DNA of 64,000 nt from Spirochaetales bacterium (lineage in GTDB: Bacteria > Spirochaetota > Leptospiria > Leptospirales > Leptonemataceae). The DNA lies in assembly GCA_024233935.1 (NCBI GenBank), contig JACKOY010000002.1, positions 1 to 64,000 on the forward strand, read 5' to 3'. Below, one piece after another: positions 10,956-20,100 of this stretch (the stretch's first letter is position 1; every line of letters begins with the position of its first letter). The notes beneath the pieces were generated by a model. It searched no databases. It was not told the origin of the DNA and saw nothing but the letters and a program-made list of their open reading frames with translations. A program made the translations under genes and the position numbers.

Positions 10956-12265
10956 AAGCGGCAATTGCCACTGAGCAAATCGAAGCGCCGGCAGCCAGAA
11001 ACGGTAAGCCCACAAAGGCCGGCTTTTATGAACGTATGTTTTATCGGGCGGTCTCGGATAACGCGATCGGCTCTCTGACAGTACGGCTTTGCGATGGTTC
11101 TGCGGTGCAGCTGGGGGCCGGCACGGGAGGTGTTGCGGCCTTGATGCAGGTCAACGATGCGCGGGCCTTCAAGGCGGCTGTGCTGCGAGGTGATATCGGA
11201 TTCGGAGAGGCTTTCGTCTGTGGCTGGTGGGATTCCGAGCATCCCGACCTGGTGCTGCAGTGGTTCATGGACAATGCTGAGAGTACGCCCACTTTTGCGA
11301 AGCGGCTCGGTCGGAGCATTTTTACGGCGCCCCTGAGCTTCCTGGATCGCATCGCCTATCTGCTTCGCCCGAACAGCAAGCGAACAAGCCTGCGGAATAT
11401 CTCCGAGCACTATGATCTTTCGAATGAGTTCTTTTCCTGTATGCTGGACGATAGCATGGCTTATAGCGCCGGCATATACCGTCAGCCGGGCGACTCGCTC
11501 CATACCGCGCAAATGCATAAATTCGAGACTATAGCGCGCAAGTTGGATCTTCGTCCGGAGCATCATCTACTCGAGATCGGATGCGGTTGGGGCGGCTTTG
11601 CAATCTATGCTGCCTCGCGTTATGGTTGCCGGGTCACAGGCGTAACAATCTCCCGCGAGCAACTTGAATATGCGCGCCGGCAGGTGGCGCGGGCCGGCCT
11701 TGAGGACCGCGTCGAGATTCGATTCCAGGATTACCGGGATATCGGTGGGAACTATGATCGTATTGTTTCGATCGAAATGGTTGAGGCCCTCGGCGAACAA
11801 TACCTTGATACATTCTTTCGACGCTGTAGTGAGCTTCTGGGTCCAGAAGGCCTGATTGTCATCCAATGTATCACGTTTCCGGACGCTTTCTACGGACGAT
11901 ACAAGAAGGACATGGACTTCACGCGAAAGCATATCTTCCCGGGCTCCCTGTTGCTTTCCATTCGTGAGACCTTGAACTCGCTGGGGCGTACCGGGCAGCT
12001 GAGCCTGTATCATCTGGAATCGATCGGTCAGCATTATGCGCGCACGCTTTCCGACTGGCGTCGGAATTTCAACAGCAACCTGAGCCGCGTAAAGGAGCTC
12101 GGTTTTGACGACGCGTTTATTCGGAAGTGGAACTATTATTTGCAGTTTTGTGAAGTGGGTTTTCGATCCAACTACATCAATGATGTGCAGATGTTGCTTT
12201 CCCGGCCACACAACGAGGGGCTGAAGAATTACCCGTACCCTGAGCCGCGCCAGCGCTTGTCCTGA
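10952..12265 (+). CDS. Cyclopropane-fatty-acid-synthase-like methyltransferase
   Basis: A 437-residue protein of the CFA synthase family (COG2230). The N-terminal lipid-binding region ends at about residue 145, and SEHYDLSNEFF leads into the SAM domain with LLEIGCGWGGFAIYA (about 207-220). E278 (SIEMVEAL) matches the E. coli active-site Glu239, but the position of His266 is occupied by Gln305 (VIQCITF). That change fits the subgroup linked to DUF1365 and suggests methyl transfer without cyclopropane closure (inference). Start: ATG at 10952 overlaps the DUF1365 stop (ATGA) and follows AGGAG; the longer open frame from 10679 is rejected. The next gene starts on its last base (TGATG). Confidence 0.9.
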   Translation: MKAAIATEQIEAPAARNGKPTKAGFYERMFYRAVSDNAIGSLTVRLCDGSAVQLGAGTGGVAALMQVNDARAFKAAVLRGDIGFGEAFVCGWWDSEHPDLVLQWFMDNAESTPTFAKRLGRSIFTAPLSFLDRIAYLLRPNSKRTSLRNISEHYDLSNEFFSCMLDDSMAYSAGIYRQPGDSLHTAQMHKFETIARKLDLRPEHHLLEIGCGWGGFAIYAASRYGCRVTGVTISREQLEYARRQVARAGLEDRVEIRFQDYRDIGGNYDRIVSIEMVEALGEQYLDTFFRRCSELLGPEGLIVIQCITFPDAFYGRYKKDMDFTRKHIFPGSLLLSIRETLNSLGRTGQLSLYHLESIGQHYARTLSDWRRNFNSNLSRVKELGFDDAFIRKWNYYLQFCEVGFRSNYINDVQMLLSRPHNEGLKNYPYPEPRQRLS

Positions 12266-13659
12266 TGAGTGTTGGCCGTCTACCGCGTCGCGTTAAGTTT
12301 GGTTACGGCGCCGCCGAGCTGGGCATACAGATTGTTGAGATTCAGCTCTGGGTCTATCTTTTCAATTTCTACAACGTAGTTGTGGGCCTGAACGAGTTTC
12401 TGGTCGGTTGTGCACTTGGAGTGGCCGTATTCTGGGACGCAATCAGCGATCCCTTGATGGGTCTGGTTTCGGACCGAACCCGTTCACCGGCGGGGCGTCG
12501 TCGTGTGTACCTGATTCCCGGCGCCGTTTTGCTTGCCGCCAGTGTGCTTGTGCTGTTCAACCCGCCTCATTCCGACTCGCAGGCGTTTCTGTTTTTTTAC
12601 CTGGCTTTTTCGTACATCGCAGTGAACTCGGCGATGACGATTTTGGCCGTGCCTCACACCGCTCTTGGAGGCGATTTGAGTTTTGATCGCGATGAACGGA
12701 CTGAGCTTTATGGAACGCGCCTCTTTTTCGGTACGATCGGGCTCATGCTCGGCGTGAGCGTACCTGGCCTGATTCAGGATTCCTATGGCGGACAGAGTAA
12801 CGAGTCCCTGCTGGCCGTAAGAAGTTATACGAGCTTCCTGCTTGTAATACCAATCATTCTTTCGGCGCTGGCGAGTTATTACGCTACGGCCGGTCATGAC
12901 CATGCCAGTCCAAACCAGACGCGGCTCACGATCGCGACGGCCTTCGCGGAAACGACGAGAGCCCTGATTTCAGCTCTGAAGAACCGCTACTTTGTTCCGT
13001 TGGTCGGCGCTTTCATTGTGGCCACCGCCGGGCGGACCCTGAATTCCTCGATCGCGCTATACTATTACGAGGTGCGCCTGGAGCTTTCCCGTAGCACAAC
13101 CGAGCTCTACATTCTATTGCCTTTCTTTTTGTTTATCGTGCTTTCGATTTTGCTCTGGGTGTATCTGTCACGCCGCCTTGGAAAGAAGTGGCCGGCCTTC
13201 TGGGGAGTCGCGGGGCTGGGTTTGATGACCTGCATTGTCTACCCGTTGTTTCCTGCCGGCAACGCGTGGTGGCCCCTGATAGCCGCGTTCGTGGGCGGCA
13301 TACTCGGCGGCGCTATCATACTGTTTGATTCGTTGGTCGCGGACGTTGTGGACTACGACGAACTTCGCAGCGGGCAAAATCGCGAGGGCGTGTATTTCGG
13401 GGCCTGGCGCATGGCCGCCAAGTTGGCCCGCCTGATTGGGCTTTTGGTCACCATGGTAGCCTTATGGTGGGCGGGCTACGAGAACGGCGAGCCGGTGGGA
13501 GCGGATGTCGGCTGGCGTCTGGCGGTGCTCTTTGGGCCGGTCGTCGGCCTGTTCTTTCTGGTCGGGGCCGGGCTCTTTGCCCTGACACCCCTTACCGATC
13601 TACGTCACAAACGCATCCAGAAGCTGCTGGTGCGACGCCGCAGACTGCGATCTTCCTGA
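12265..13659 (+). CDS. MFS transporter, GPH/MelB-like (MFS_2)
   Basis: Inner-membrane carrier of 464 residues with 12 predicted helices. The opening VKFGYGAAELGIQIVEIQLWVYLFNFY and the loop ISDPLMGLVSDRTRSPAGRRR are typical of the glycoside-pentoside-hexuronide:cation symporter family, and the late loop VADVVDYDELRSGQNREGVYFG is equally characteristic. The start overlaps the stop of the CFA-like gene by one base, so it is the last member of the coupled oxidoreductase-DUF1365-CFA unit. Its position suggests movement of a lipid or lipid precursor rather than a sugar (inference). Substrate cannot be deduced. Confidence 0.9.
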   Translation: MSVGRLPRRVKFGYGAAELGIQIVEIQLWVYLFNFYNVVVGLNEFLVGCALGVAVFWDAISDPLMGLVSDRTRSPAGRRRVYLIPGAVLLAASVLVLFNPPHSDSQAFLFFYLAFSYIAVNSAMTILAVPHTALGGDLSFDRDERTELYGTRLFFGTIGLMLGVSVPGLIQDSYGGQSNESLLAVRSYTSFLLVIPIILSALASYYATAGHDHASPNQTRLTIATAFAETTRALISALKNRYFVPLVGAFIVATAGRTLNSSIALYYYEVRLELSRSTTELYILLPFFLFIVLSILLWVYLSRRLGKKWPAFWGVAGLGLMTCIVYPLFPAGNAWWPLIAAFVGGILGGAIILFDSLVADVVDYDELRSGQNREGVYFGAWRMAAKLARLIGLLVTMVALWWAGYENGEPVGADVGWRLAVLFGPVVGLFFLVGAGLFALTPLTDLRHKRIQKLLVRRRRLRSS

Positions 13660-13702
13660 AAACGTGCGCAACAATTTCCATTTGAGGGACCTCTTCACCT
13701 AT

Positions 13703-14194
13703 ATGGAAGCAACGCTTGAATGGATATCCCGGGCGAAGGAACCGGGCATGCCCGCCTGTACTCTTTTGGTCCCGGTGCGATTGGAACCTTACCTGCGGCG
13801 TCGCAAACGGAAGCAGGGCGGCGTGGTTCGTTACCTGCAAAATCTGCTGCTTAAGGCGGCCGTTTTTCGAGCAGCCGGTCTACTTCCGAAGGTGGAACGC
13901 ACCACCCGCTATTACCAGCGCTCCGGGCAAGGGCTTGAGAAGTGGCATGTGCGCATTCCGGCGCCGACATGGACGGAGCTTCGCTGCCTCGCAGGAAGTT
14001 GCGGCGTAACCATGACCCACATGTTTGTGATCCTGATGGAAATCGAAAAATCGGGTAAGATTAAGAGCACAGAAGATCCTCCGACGTATCGTTTAAAAAA
14101 TATTGGATTCTGGGAGGCGCGGGTCGAGGAAAATCACCGGACTGAGCGTCATGCCATCCTGACGCTCGAAAGGGGGCCCCCCGACCGGGGGTGA
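13703..14194 (+). CDS. DUF1564 family protein
   Basis: A 163-residue protein recognised as DUF1564, a family of unknown function found essentially in Leptospira and relatives. Matching features are the N-terminal CTLLVPVRLEPYLRRRKRK with a following helix (RYLQNLLLK), the central RTTRYYQRSGQGLEKWHVRI, and the tail WTELRCLAGSCGVTMTHMFVILMEIE, which looks like a small helix-turn-helix or ribbon-helix-type segment. A DNA-binding role is conceivable but unproven. Start: ATG 13703 (GAGGGA 13 bases upstream) or GTG 13664, five bases after the MFS stop; both precede the conserved part. The 3' end contains the perfect short hairpin CCCCC-GACC-GGGGG near 14177-14191. Confidence 0.75.
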   Translation: MEATLEWISRAKEPGMPACTLLVPVRLEPYLRRRKRKQGGVVRYLQNLLLKAAVFRAAGLLPKVERTTRYYQRSGQGLEKWHVRIPAPTWTELRCLAGSCGVTMTHMFVILMEIEKSGKIKSTEDPPTYRLKNIGFWEARVEENHRTERHAILTLERGPPDRG

Positions 14195-14256
14195 AGGAGT
14201 TCGGCGGGACTTTTTTCCTGGAATGTCCGGGCGGAGCTATGGCCAGCTCGCGTAGC

Positions 14257-15936
14257 TCAAGCCGTCGTCCGGGATGGTACACCGCCACCGGTTGCGAACC
14301 GCTCGTAGAGTTCCTGGAGAGCTTTCTTCTGCTCGGACCGTCCCCAGCCGAGCAGTTTTGCCACCCGCCGTACGATTTCGCGATTCACAGTTTCGGATGG
14401 TGGACCTGCGGTACCCAGGCCCGATCTTCGAAAGTACAGATCGCCAATTTGTTCGACCTGCTCGTTGAGCACGATGTGGTCGATTTCCTCCGGGTAGAAT
14501 TCTTCCCCGTTTGGCAGTTTCCAGGATCCCTTCTGGGATCGCCTGAGTATATTTTCCGCTTCGCGTCCGTAGCGTTGGGCCAGAGCGCGAATCTTGCGCG
14601 CATCCTGCTTCGGAAAGCGGGCGCACAGTTGGGCCTGCAGTTCGAAGCGACTGCCGAACCCGCCGGCGGGCAGGGGATTTGAGTCAGTCACACTGTGCGC
14701 GTGCTTTCCCAATCGGGTGACGACCCGATCCAGGACCTGCTCAGCAAGCAGGCGACTGGTTGTGTACTTTCCTCCGAGCACCGTGAAGAAACCCTCAAAG
14801 CCGTTTTGGCCATGTTCAATGACTTCATTGCGTCGGGATTGATCGTAAGTCGATTTTTTTGCGTCACCGCCGACCAGGGGACGCAGGCCGGCGTACGAGT
14901 AATAGACATCACTGCGTTGCAGCCCGGCGCCAGGAAAAAGCGAATTAATATCCGCGATAATGGCCTCGATCTCGTCTTCACTGATATGCAGGCGATCGGG
15001 GCCGTTCCGAAACGCAGTGTCCGTGGTTCCAATCAGGCTCCGCCCTCGCCAGGGAATGATAAACAGATGCGTATGATCCGGCCGCATGAGCACCACGGTT
15101 CGATTGTTTGTAACCGAGCGGGTGACCAGGTGAATGCCCTTGGAGCGCACAATGTGCTTTTCAATTCGGCCGGTCAGGATTTGTTCCAGGCCGTCCGCCC
15201 AGGGGCCGGTCGCGTTTACGACTGTTCTTGCGCGCAAGACCGCCCGTTCTCCGCTGAGAGTATCCTCCACATTCACATTGTAGAACCCGGAAGGATCTTT
15301 CTTGAAGCCACGAACCTTTGTGTAGTTGCGGGCCTGCCCCCCGTGGGCCCGCGCCCCCTGAATATATTCCACGCACAGACGTTCCGGGTTGGTGTTGGCG
15401 TAATCATAATAGATGTAGGCGCCCTTGAGGCCCCGGGCATCCAGGCCGGGCTCTTCCGCAAGTGCCTCAGCAGCGCCGATGTAGCGCGCTCCGGGGAGGC
15501 GATGATCTCGTCCCAATCCGCGATTGCGGTCAAAAGACAGAAGGTCGTAGATCCAGAGCGCCAGACCCATCAGCCAGCGTCCAAAGCGAGCGCCGCTGTA
15601 GATCGGCATCAGAAAGGACACCGGGCGAACCCCGTGCGGCGCCATGCGCGCGAGCAACCGCCGCTCTCGCAGGGATTCACGCACCAGGCCGAATTCTCCA
15701 TTCTTCAGGTAGCGCAGGCCGCCGTGAATCAGTTTGGAAGTGGCCTGAGACGTGCCCGAGGCGTAGTCGTTCTTCTCAAGCAAAACCGCCTTCAGGCCCC
15801 GCAAGCTGGCGTCCCAGAGCAGGGTGGCCCCCGTGATTCCACCCCCGACGATGATCAAATCGTGGGTCGGTGCCGTCAGGGGACTCAGATCCCTTCGTTT
15901 GGAAAAGGGCGGGGCGCTGGTCGGTTGGGCTTTCAT
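14257..15936 (-). CDS. glpD: Aerobic glycerol-3-phosphate dehydrogenase
   Basis: Oxidises glycerol-3-phosphate to dihydroxyacetone phosphate at the inner membrane, passing electrons to quinone through FAD. The 559-residue protein shows the FAD motif IIVGGGITGATLLWDASLRG (about 27-46), the family motif KNDYASGTSQATSKLIHGGLRYL, GIHLVTRSV, FIIPWRGRSLIGTTD and a C-terminal accessory domain. It is the last of the minus-strand genes after tetR and hspQ. Its 217-base upstream region holds two 13-base palindromes, one overlapping a TTGACG -35-like element, so repression by a TetR-type protein is plausible. glpK lies 15 kb away, not in the same operon. Confidence 0.96.
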   Translation of the reverse strand: MKAQPTSAPPFSKRRDLSPLTAPTHDLIIVGGGITGATLLWDASLRGLKAVLLEKNDYASGTSQATSKLIHGGLRYLKNGEFGLVRESLRERRLLARMAPHGVRPVSFLMPIYSGARFGRWLMGLALWIYDLLSFDRNRGLGRDHRLPGARYIGAAEALAEEPGLDARGLKGAYIYYDYANTNPERLCVEYIQGARAHGGQARNYTKVRGFKKDPSGFYNVNVEDTLSGERAVLRARTVVNATGPWADGLEQILTGRIEKHIVRSKGIHLVTRSVTNNRTVVLMRPDHTHLFIIPWRGRSLIGTTDTAFRNGPDRLHISEDEIEAIIADINSLFPGAGLQRSDVYYSYAGLRPLVGGDAKKSTYDQSRRNEVIEHGQNGFEGFFTVLGGKYTTSRLLAEQVLDRVVTRLGKHAHSVTDSNPLPAGGFGSRFELQAQLCARFPKQDARKIRALAQRYGREAENILRRSQKGSWKLPNGEEFYPEEIDHIVLNEQVEQIGDLYFRRSGLGTAGPPSETVNREIVRRVAKLLGWGRSEQKKALQELYERFATGGGVPSRTTA

Positions 15937-15968
15937 GGTATTTTCCCGGGGATGGATCCCTCAGGTTA

Positions 15969-15997
15969 CGTATCGTCAGGAGGTGACACAGCGTCAA
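15969..15997 (-). promoter_or_regulatory. Candidate glpD promoter
   Basis: On the minus strand, TTGACG at 15992-15997 is separated by 17 bases from GATACG at 15969-15974, about 33 bases before the glpD start codon. The -35 element is good (5 of 6), the -10 element is poor (3 of 6). The -35 element lies inside the operator-like palindrome at 15984-15996, which would suit repression. Confidence 0.35.
15984..15996 (-). promoter_or_regulatory. Operator-like palindrome 1 upstream of glpD
   Basis: Plus-strand TGACACAGCGTCA; on the glpD strand TGACGCTGTGTCA. TGAC and GTCA arms flank five bases. It sits 48-60 bases before the glpD ATG and overlaps the -35-like TTGACG. It shares the pattern TGACNYKGTGTCA (coding-strand orientation) with the sites at 16007-16019 and 51948-51960. 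A binding site for the TetR protein encoded at 16468-17085 is the leading guess. Confidence 0.5.
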
Positions 15998-16006
15998 CTC
16001 ATATTC

Positions 16007-16019
16007 TGACACCATGTCA
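16007..16019 (-). promoter_or_regulatory. Operator-like palindrome 2 upstream of glpD
   Basis: Plus-strand TGACACCATGTCA, flanked by C and G to give five paired bases in each arm (16006-16020). On the glpD strand it reads TGACATGGTGTCA. It lies 23 bases, about two helical turns, from the first palindrome (centre to centre), so two dimers could bind the same face of the DNA. Confidence 0.5.
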
Positions 16020-16153
16020 GCACGATAGCGGGGCCGGTGGGAGCCGGCCGGGGCGGGAATTGCGCGGGATGCCACGGCCCTCTGGATACAGGGCCTGGAG
16101 AGCTCGGCCCGGTCCCTGCGCCGGGCAACCGGTGCCCGGGCGTACCAGGCTCT

Positions 16154-16471
16154 TCAGTTCATGCTGTTTACGTAGTAATGTCCGTCGAGGAAGGTCGCGA
16201 AAAACTTCTCCACGAGCGGGTGCTGGATGGGTCCCTGGTCCGAGTCCTCAATGAGGTTCTCTTCGGCAACGTAGGTCGTGTGGTTGGCCTGATCGACAAG
16301 CACGTGATACCAGGGCTGATCCCGGGCGGGCTGGGAACGGTTGGAAGCGTACCAATCGTCGCTGCCACGAAATTCCGTATCGTAAGCAAAGATGACGCCG
16401 CGGTAGTTGTAGCGGACATGGAACACAAGCTCCCCCACATGGAAGCGGTTCATCCGGTCCTGTTCGCTCAT
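16154..16471 (-). CDS. hspQ: HspQ / YccV-like hemimethylated-DNA-binding domain protein
   Basis: A single-domain cytoplasmic protein of 105 residues. It matches the YccV/HspQ fold: FHVGELVFHVRYNYRGVIFAYD near the start, then DDWYASN, the QPWYHVLVD motif, TTYVAEENL and the terminal HPLVEKFFATFLDGHYY. In enterobacteria HspQ is a Lon specificity factor and binds hemimethylated DNA; which role applies here is unknown. The ATG overlaps the tetR stop by four bases (ATGA), so the two are translationally coupled. Similar domains are also found fused in other proteins, but here it stands alone. Confidence 0.85.
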   Translation of the reverse strand: MSEQDRMNRFHVGELVFHVRYNYRGVIFAYDTEFRGSDDWYASNRSQPARDQPWYHVLVDQANHTTYVAEENLIEDSDQGPIQHPLVEKFFATFLDGHYYVNSMN

Positions 16472-17085
16472 GTAGCGCGACCCCGCAGACCATACATGAT
16501 CAAATCCTCCATCAATGCCACGTCATCGGGAAACACCAGATTGCCTTCTCTGAACCCAACGGCAAGGCCAATACCAACGGCCCGCAGAAGCCAGGCCATC
16601 TTTTCCGGCGGTCGATCGGGAAAATCACCGGTAGAAATGCCTTCCCGGTACACGTCGACCAGCGGCTTAATGACCCGCGCGCCCGCGTCCTGAAACAACT
16701 CCAGAGTTTCGTCGCTCAGGTCTTTTAGAAGCTCGCCGCGTTTGGTTACAATAAGGTCGAAATAAGAATGGTGTTCGGCATAGAACTGTAAAAAAACGAA
16801 GGCCAGTCCGCGCAACTTCTCGATCGGGTCGTTCACACCCCGGGATAGCAGATCGTGGTAGCCACGCTCGAGCTCCAGCATGCCCTCGGCCAGCAGCGTC
16901 GCATAGATCTCGTTCTTGTTCTTGAAATACAGGTACAGCGTGGCCCGGGAGAGTTCGAGCCGGCTTGAGATCTCCTCCATGGTAATCTCTTCGTACGGGC
17001 GGGAACGAATGATTTCCCGCGCGGCGTCGAGAATGGATCGGCGACGCTCGGCTTTCTCGCGCTCTTTTCGCTCTGTGATTCCCAC
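16468..17085 (-). CDS. TetR-family transcriptional regulator
   Basis: A 205-residue one-component repressor. The N-terminal helix-turn-helix is clear: SILDAAREIIRSRPYEEITM followed by EEISSRLELSRATLYLYFKNKNEIY (about residues 17-61). The C-terminal ligand-binding and dimerisation part is generic, so the effector cannot be told. It is 19 bases downstream of the SpiroCoCo gene and coupled to hspQ. Two palindromes of the form TGAC-N5-GTCA lie 450-480 bases beyond its 3' end, upstream of glpD, and a third precedes the acyl-CoA dehydrogenase at 52029. Control of fatty-acid and glycerol-phosphate genes is therefore proposed (inference). Confidence 0.92.
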   Translation of the reverse strand: MGITERKEREKAERRRSILDAAREIIRSRPYEEITMEEISSRLELSRATLYLYFKNKNEIYATLLAEGMLELERGYHDLLSRGVNDPIEKLRGLAFVFLQFYAEHHSYFDLIVTKRGELLKDLSDETLELFQDAGARVIKPLVDVYREGISTGDFPDRPPEKMAWLLRAVGIGLAVGFREGNLVFPDDVALMEDLIMYGLRGRAT

Positions 17086-17104
17086 TCGTGAAAGGCGACC
17101 GGAT

Positions 17105-20100
17105 CTACTTGTTGTGGCTTGCGATTACCGCTCGCACAATCGCCGGATCCACTTTCATACGCTCGGCAATCAGGTCCGGTTCCCACTTGTGGTTGAGATA
17201 CAGACTCAGGATGCCGTTGCGTTTGTGGTCCGGCAGGCGACCCCCGTTGGCGCCAGCCCGGGCTCCTGCAACAACCAGCTTCTCAGCCTTGATGTCCTCG
17301 GTCGAGCCAATTCGGGGGCCTTCATCGAGAAAGGAGTCCAGGGTCTCGTAAAAAGCGGTCAGCCGATCCATCTTCTCGTCGGCCTCGGAAACCAGGGAGG
17401 CCAGCTCCTCGCGCACATGTTCGTTTTGCAGGCGTATATCCTCCACCTTGCGGGACATGGAAGCGATCTGGCGCTGCCGTTCTTCGAGATCGAGCATGAG
17501 ACCATCCATCTGCTCAAAGCGGGCTTCGACCTGTACAAAGTCTTTTTCCAGACGACCCAGGAGACTGGCCCGTGATTCCAGATCCTTGAGAAAGGTCCCG
17601 ATGTGCTCCTGGCGCAGGCCAGCCCGCTCCACAGCGTCGAGCAGTTTGTCCGTGGTTTCGTGCGCCGTTTTCGCTTCGTCCCGGACCTTCTCCACGTGCC
17701 GAATGGCCCCCTCCACGAACTTGCGCCGTTCGCCCAGTTCGCCAAAGTATTTCTCGAAAGAATCCTTGAAGTCCTGGAATTGTTTGATCCGCTTTTCGAT
17801 GTTGCGTGCCAGTTCCTCGGCTTCGCCGACAACATTGAAGCGCTCGTTCAGTTCGTCGACCCGGGCTTCAATCGAATGAAAGTGATCTTCGGTTTCCTTG
17901 AGGCGCGAACGCTGGGTCTCCAGTAGCCGGAGTTCGGACTCAAGTTCTTTGCGGCTCTGACGGGCCAGTTCGAAGTTACGAACATACTCGTCCAGCCGGG
18001 CGTTCTCCTCGCGGGCCAGGGCCAGTCGATCTGTGAGCACTTCCACAGTTGTATCCAGTTTGTGTACGTATTCGTCCGCCCGATTGATGACTTCCATTTC
18101 TTCGCGGAATGTCATCAGTCGTTTGCGGTCTTGATCAATCTCTTCGAGTATGTCGTCTTTCAGGCGGCGTGTCTGATCGACTTCCAATCCGATCTCGTCG
18201 CGCAAGGACTTGAACTCCACTTTTGCGCTTTCGAGGCTCTGCTCCAGGCGATGGGCCGCCTCGCGAATTGTGCCGCCGGTTCTCTTTTCGAGCTCTTCTA
18301 TCTGTAGCTGGCCGCGATCGGCCAGAAGGATCAACTGTTTGGATATCTTCTCGTCAATGGTCTCGCTCAGGCGTCCCAGCTTGTCGTCCTGATCAGCGAA
18401 GAACTCACGGGCGCGCTCTTCCAGTTCTCCCCGCGCTCTCTCGGCTGTCTCCTCAATGCGTTCGCTTTCCCCGCTGATGTTGTCGGTGATTTCGCGCAAC
18501 AATCCATCGGCGTCTTCTCGCAGGCTGCCGCGCATTCGACGCAGGTCCTCTTCGAGAGCCCGTCTGGAGCTTGCGAGTTCCTCCATATTCTGATCAAGTT
18601 TTCCACCGGCCTTCGCCAGCCGTTCCTCGATCGTTTCTACGCGACTATCCATATCCGCTTCAAAACGATCGCGCAGCTCTTCCAGGGCCTCCCGCTGCTC
18701 CTGCAGGAAGTTCTCGGCTTTCTTCGTAAAGTTGCGGGTGGCGGTGTCGGCCGATTCGATCAGTTCCTGGCGGCCGGTTTCGCAGGCCTTGTTCATGCGG
18801 GCTTCCAGCTTTCCGGCCTCCCGCAGGTGCTCCTGGACTCGCTCCATTCCGCCTTCGACCGCCTCCCGGATCTCTTCCAGATCCTGACGGGCGCTTGCCA
18901 GCTCTTCCTCTTCGTTGCGCCGTGCCTCACGCACCAGGGTCACTCCGTGTTCGGTCTCGGCCCGAATGGCTGCTTTCAATTCCTGGCCGAGGTAGTTCAG
19001 GTGCTCTTTAATCTGTGACAGTTCTTCGCGGGTGGCCACCAGGTTCCGTTCTTCTTCGCGCACGGTCTGACGCACGGCCTCCTGAGCCCCGACCAGCTGC
19101 TCATCCAATCGCGTTGTGAGTTCTTGCCCGAAGCTGCGAATCTCTTCGCGCAGACGGCCCGCTTCGGTTCCGAGCACATCCAATTCCTGTTTGCGTGCGG
19201 ATTCTATGGATTGTTCGAGGCCCTGCACGCGCTTCTTGAGTTCCTCGACCCGCTCCTGGTCTCGTGCCCGCCATTCATTTTCCATCTCCAGAAGCTGCGC
19301 TTTCATTTCTTCTTTATAGCGTTCGCCGTCTTTAATGAGTTTGTTTTCCGCTGCCAGGTAATTCTCGCGGAAGCTCTTCATTTCGTCCTGCAAATGTTCG
19401 CCCATGCGGCGTGTCTCGTTCATGATCTCGTCGCGCCGGGATATGGTTGCCAGGTTGAAGTCTTCCATCTCGCCCCGGATGCGCGCGATGTCGCTCTGCA
19501 TGGACTCGACCGCTTTGCTGCGGATCGAGCCCAGTCCGCTTTCCAGAGCACCGATGCGTTCGGCTACGCGCCGCTCGGTTTCCTTAAATCGTTCGTCGAA
19601 CTGAGTGGTGTTCTCCATCCAGCGGTCTTCCAGGCGGGTTGCCACATTCGAGACACGTTCTGTAATTGTGTCGACGTCCTGGGTCTGGTCGTCCAGGCGC
19701 TGTTCCAGTTGCCGCATCTCTTCCTGCAGCAACTGAAAACCAGAGCGTACATTTTCCGTAAACTGGCGGGTTCGTTCTTCGGTCTCGCGAATCAACCGTG
19801 CGACCACGTCGCCCAGGGTGGCTTCCGCCTCGGCGCTGCGGTCACTGAGCACGTGATCGAGCTCTTCCACGCGATGATGCAACTCATAGATGGATGATTC
19901 GGCCTGGCCCAGGCGCTCCAGCCCGCGATCCAGTTTTTCGACCTGAGCGCTCACCGAAGAGGCGCTGCCCGCCAGCCGACCCAGATCTTCCTGAATGCGG
20001 TCTGCGATTGTGCGGTCTTCCCGGATGGTCTCCAGCCGGTCCTGATACCCCTCCAGGCTCGACTGCAGGGCGACATGAACGTCCCGGCTCTGCCGCACCA

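Noticed and set aside
14177..14191. CCCCC-GACC-GGGGG hairpin as a terminator for DUF1564
   Set aside because: The stem is inside the end of the coding region and the T-run (near 14210) is too far away.
14695..16254. Plus-strand open frame of about 519 codons opposite glpD
   Set aside because: It is antisense to a clear glpD, has no recognisable domain, and its composition is that of a codon-bias shadow.
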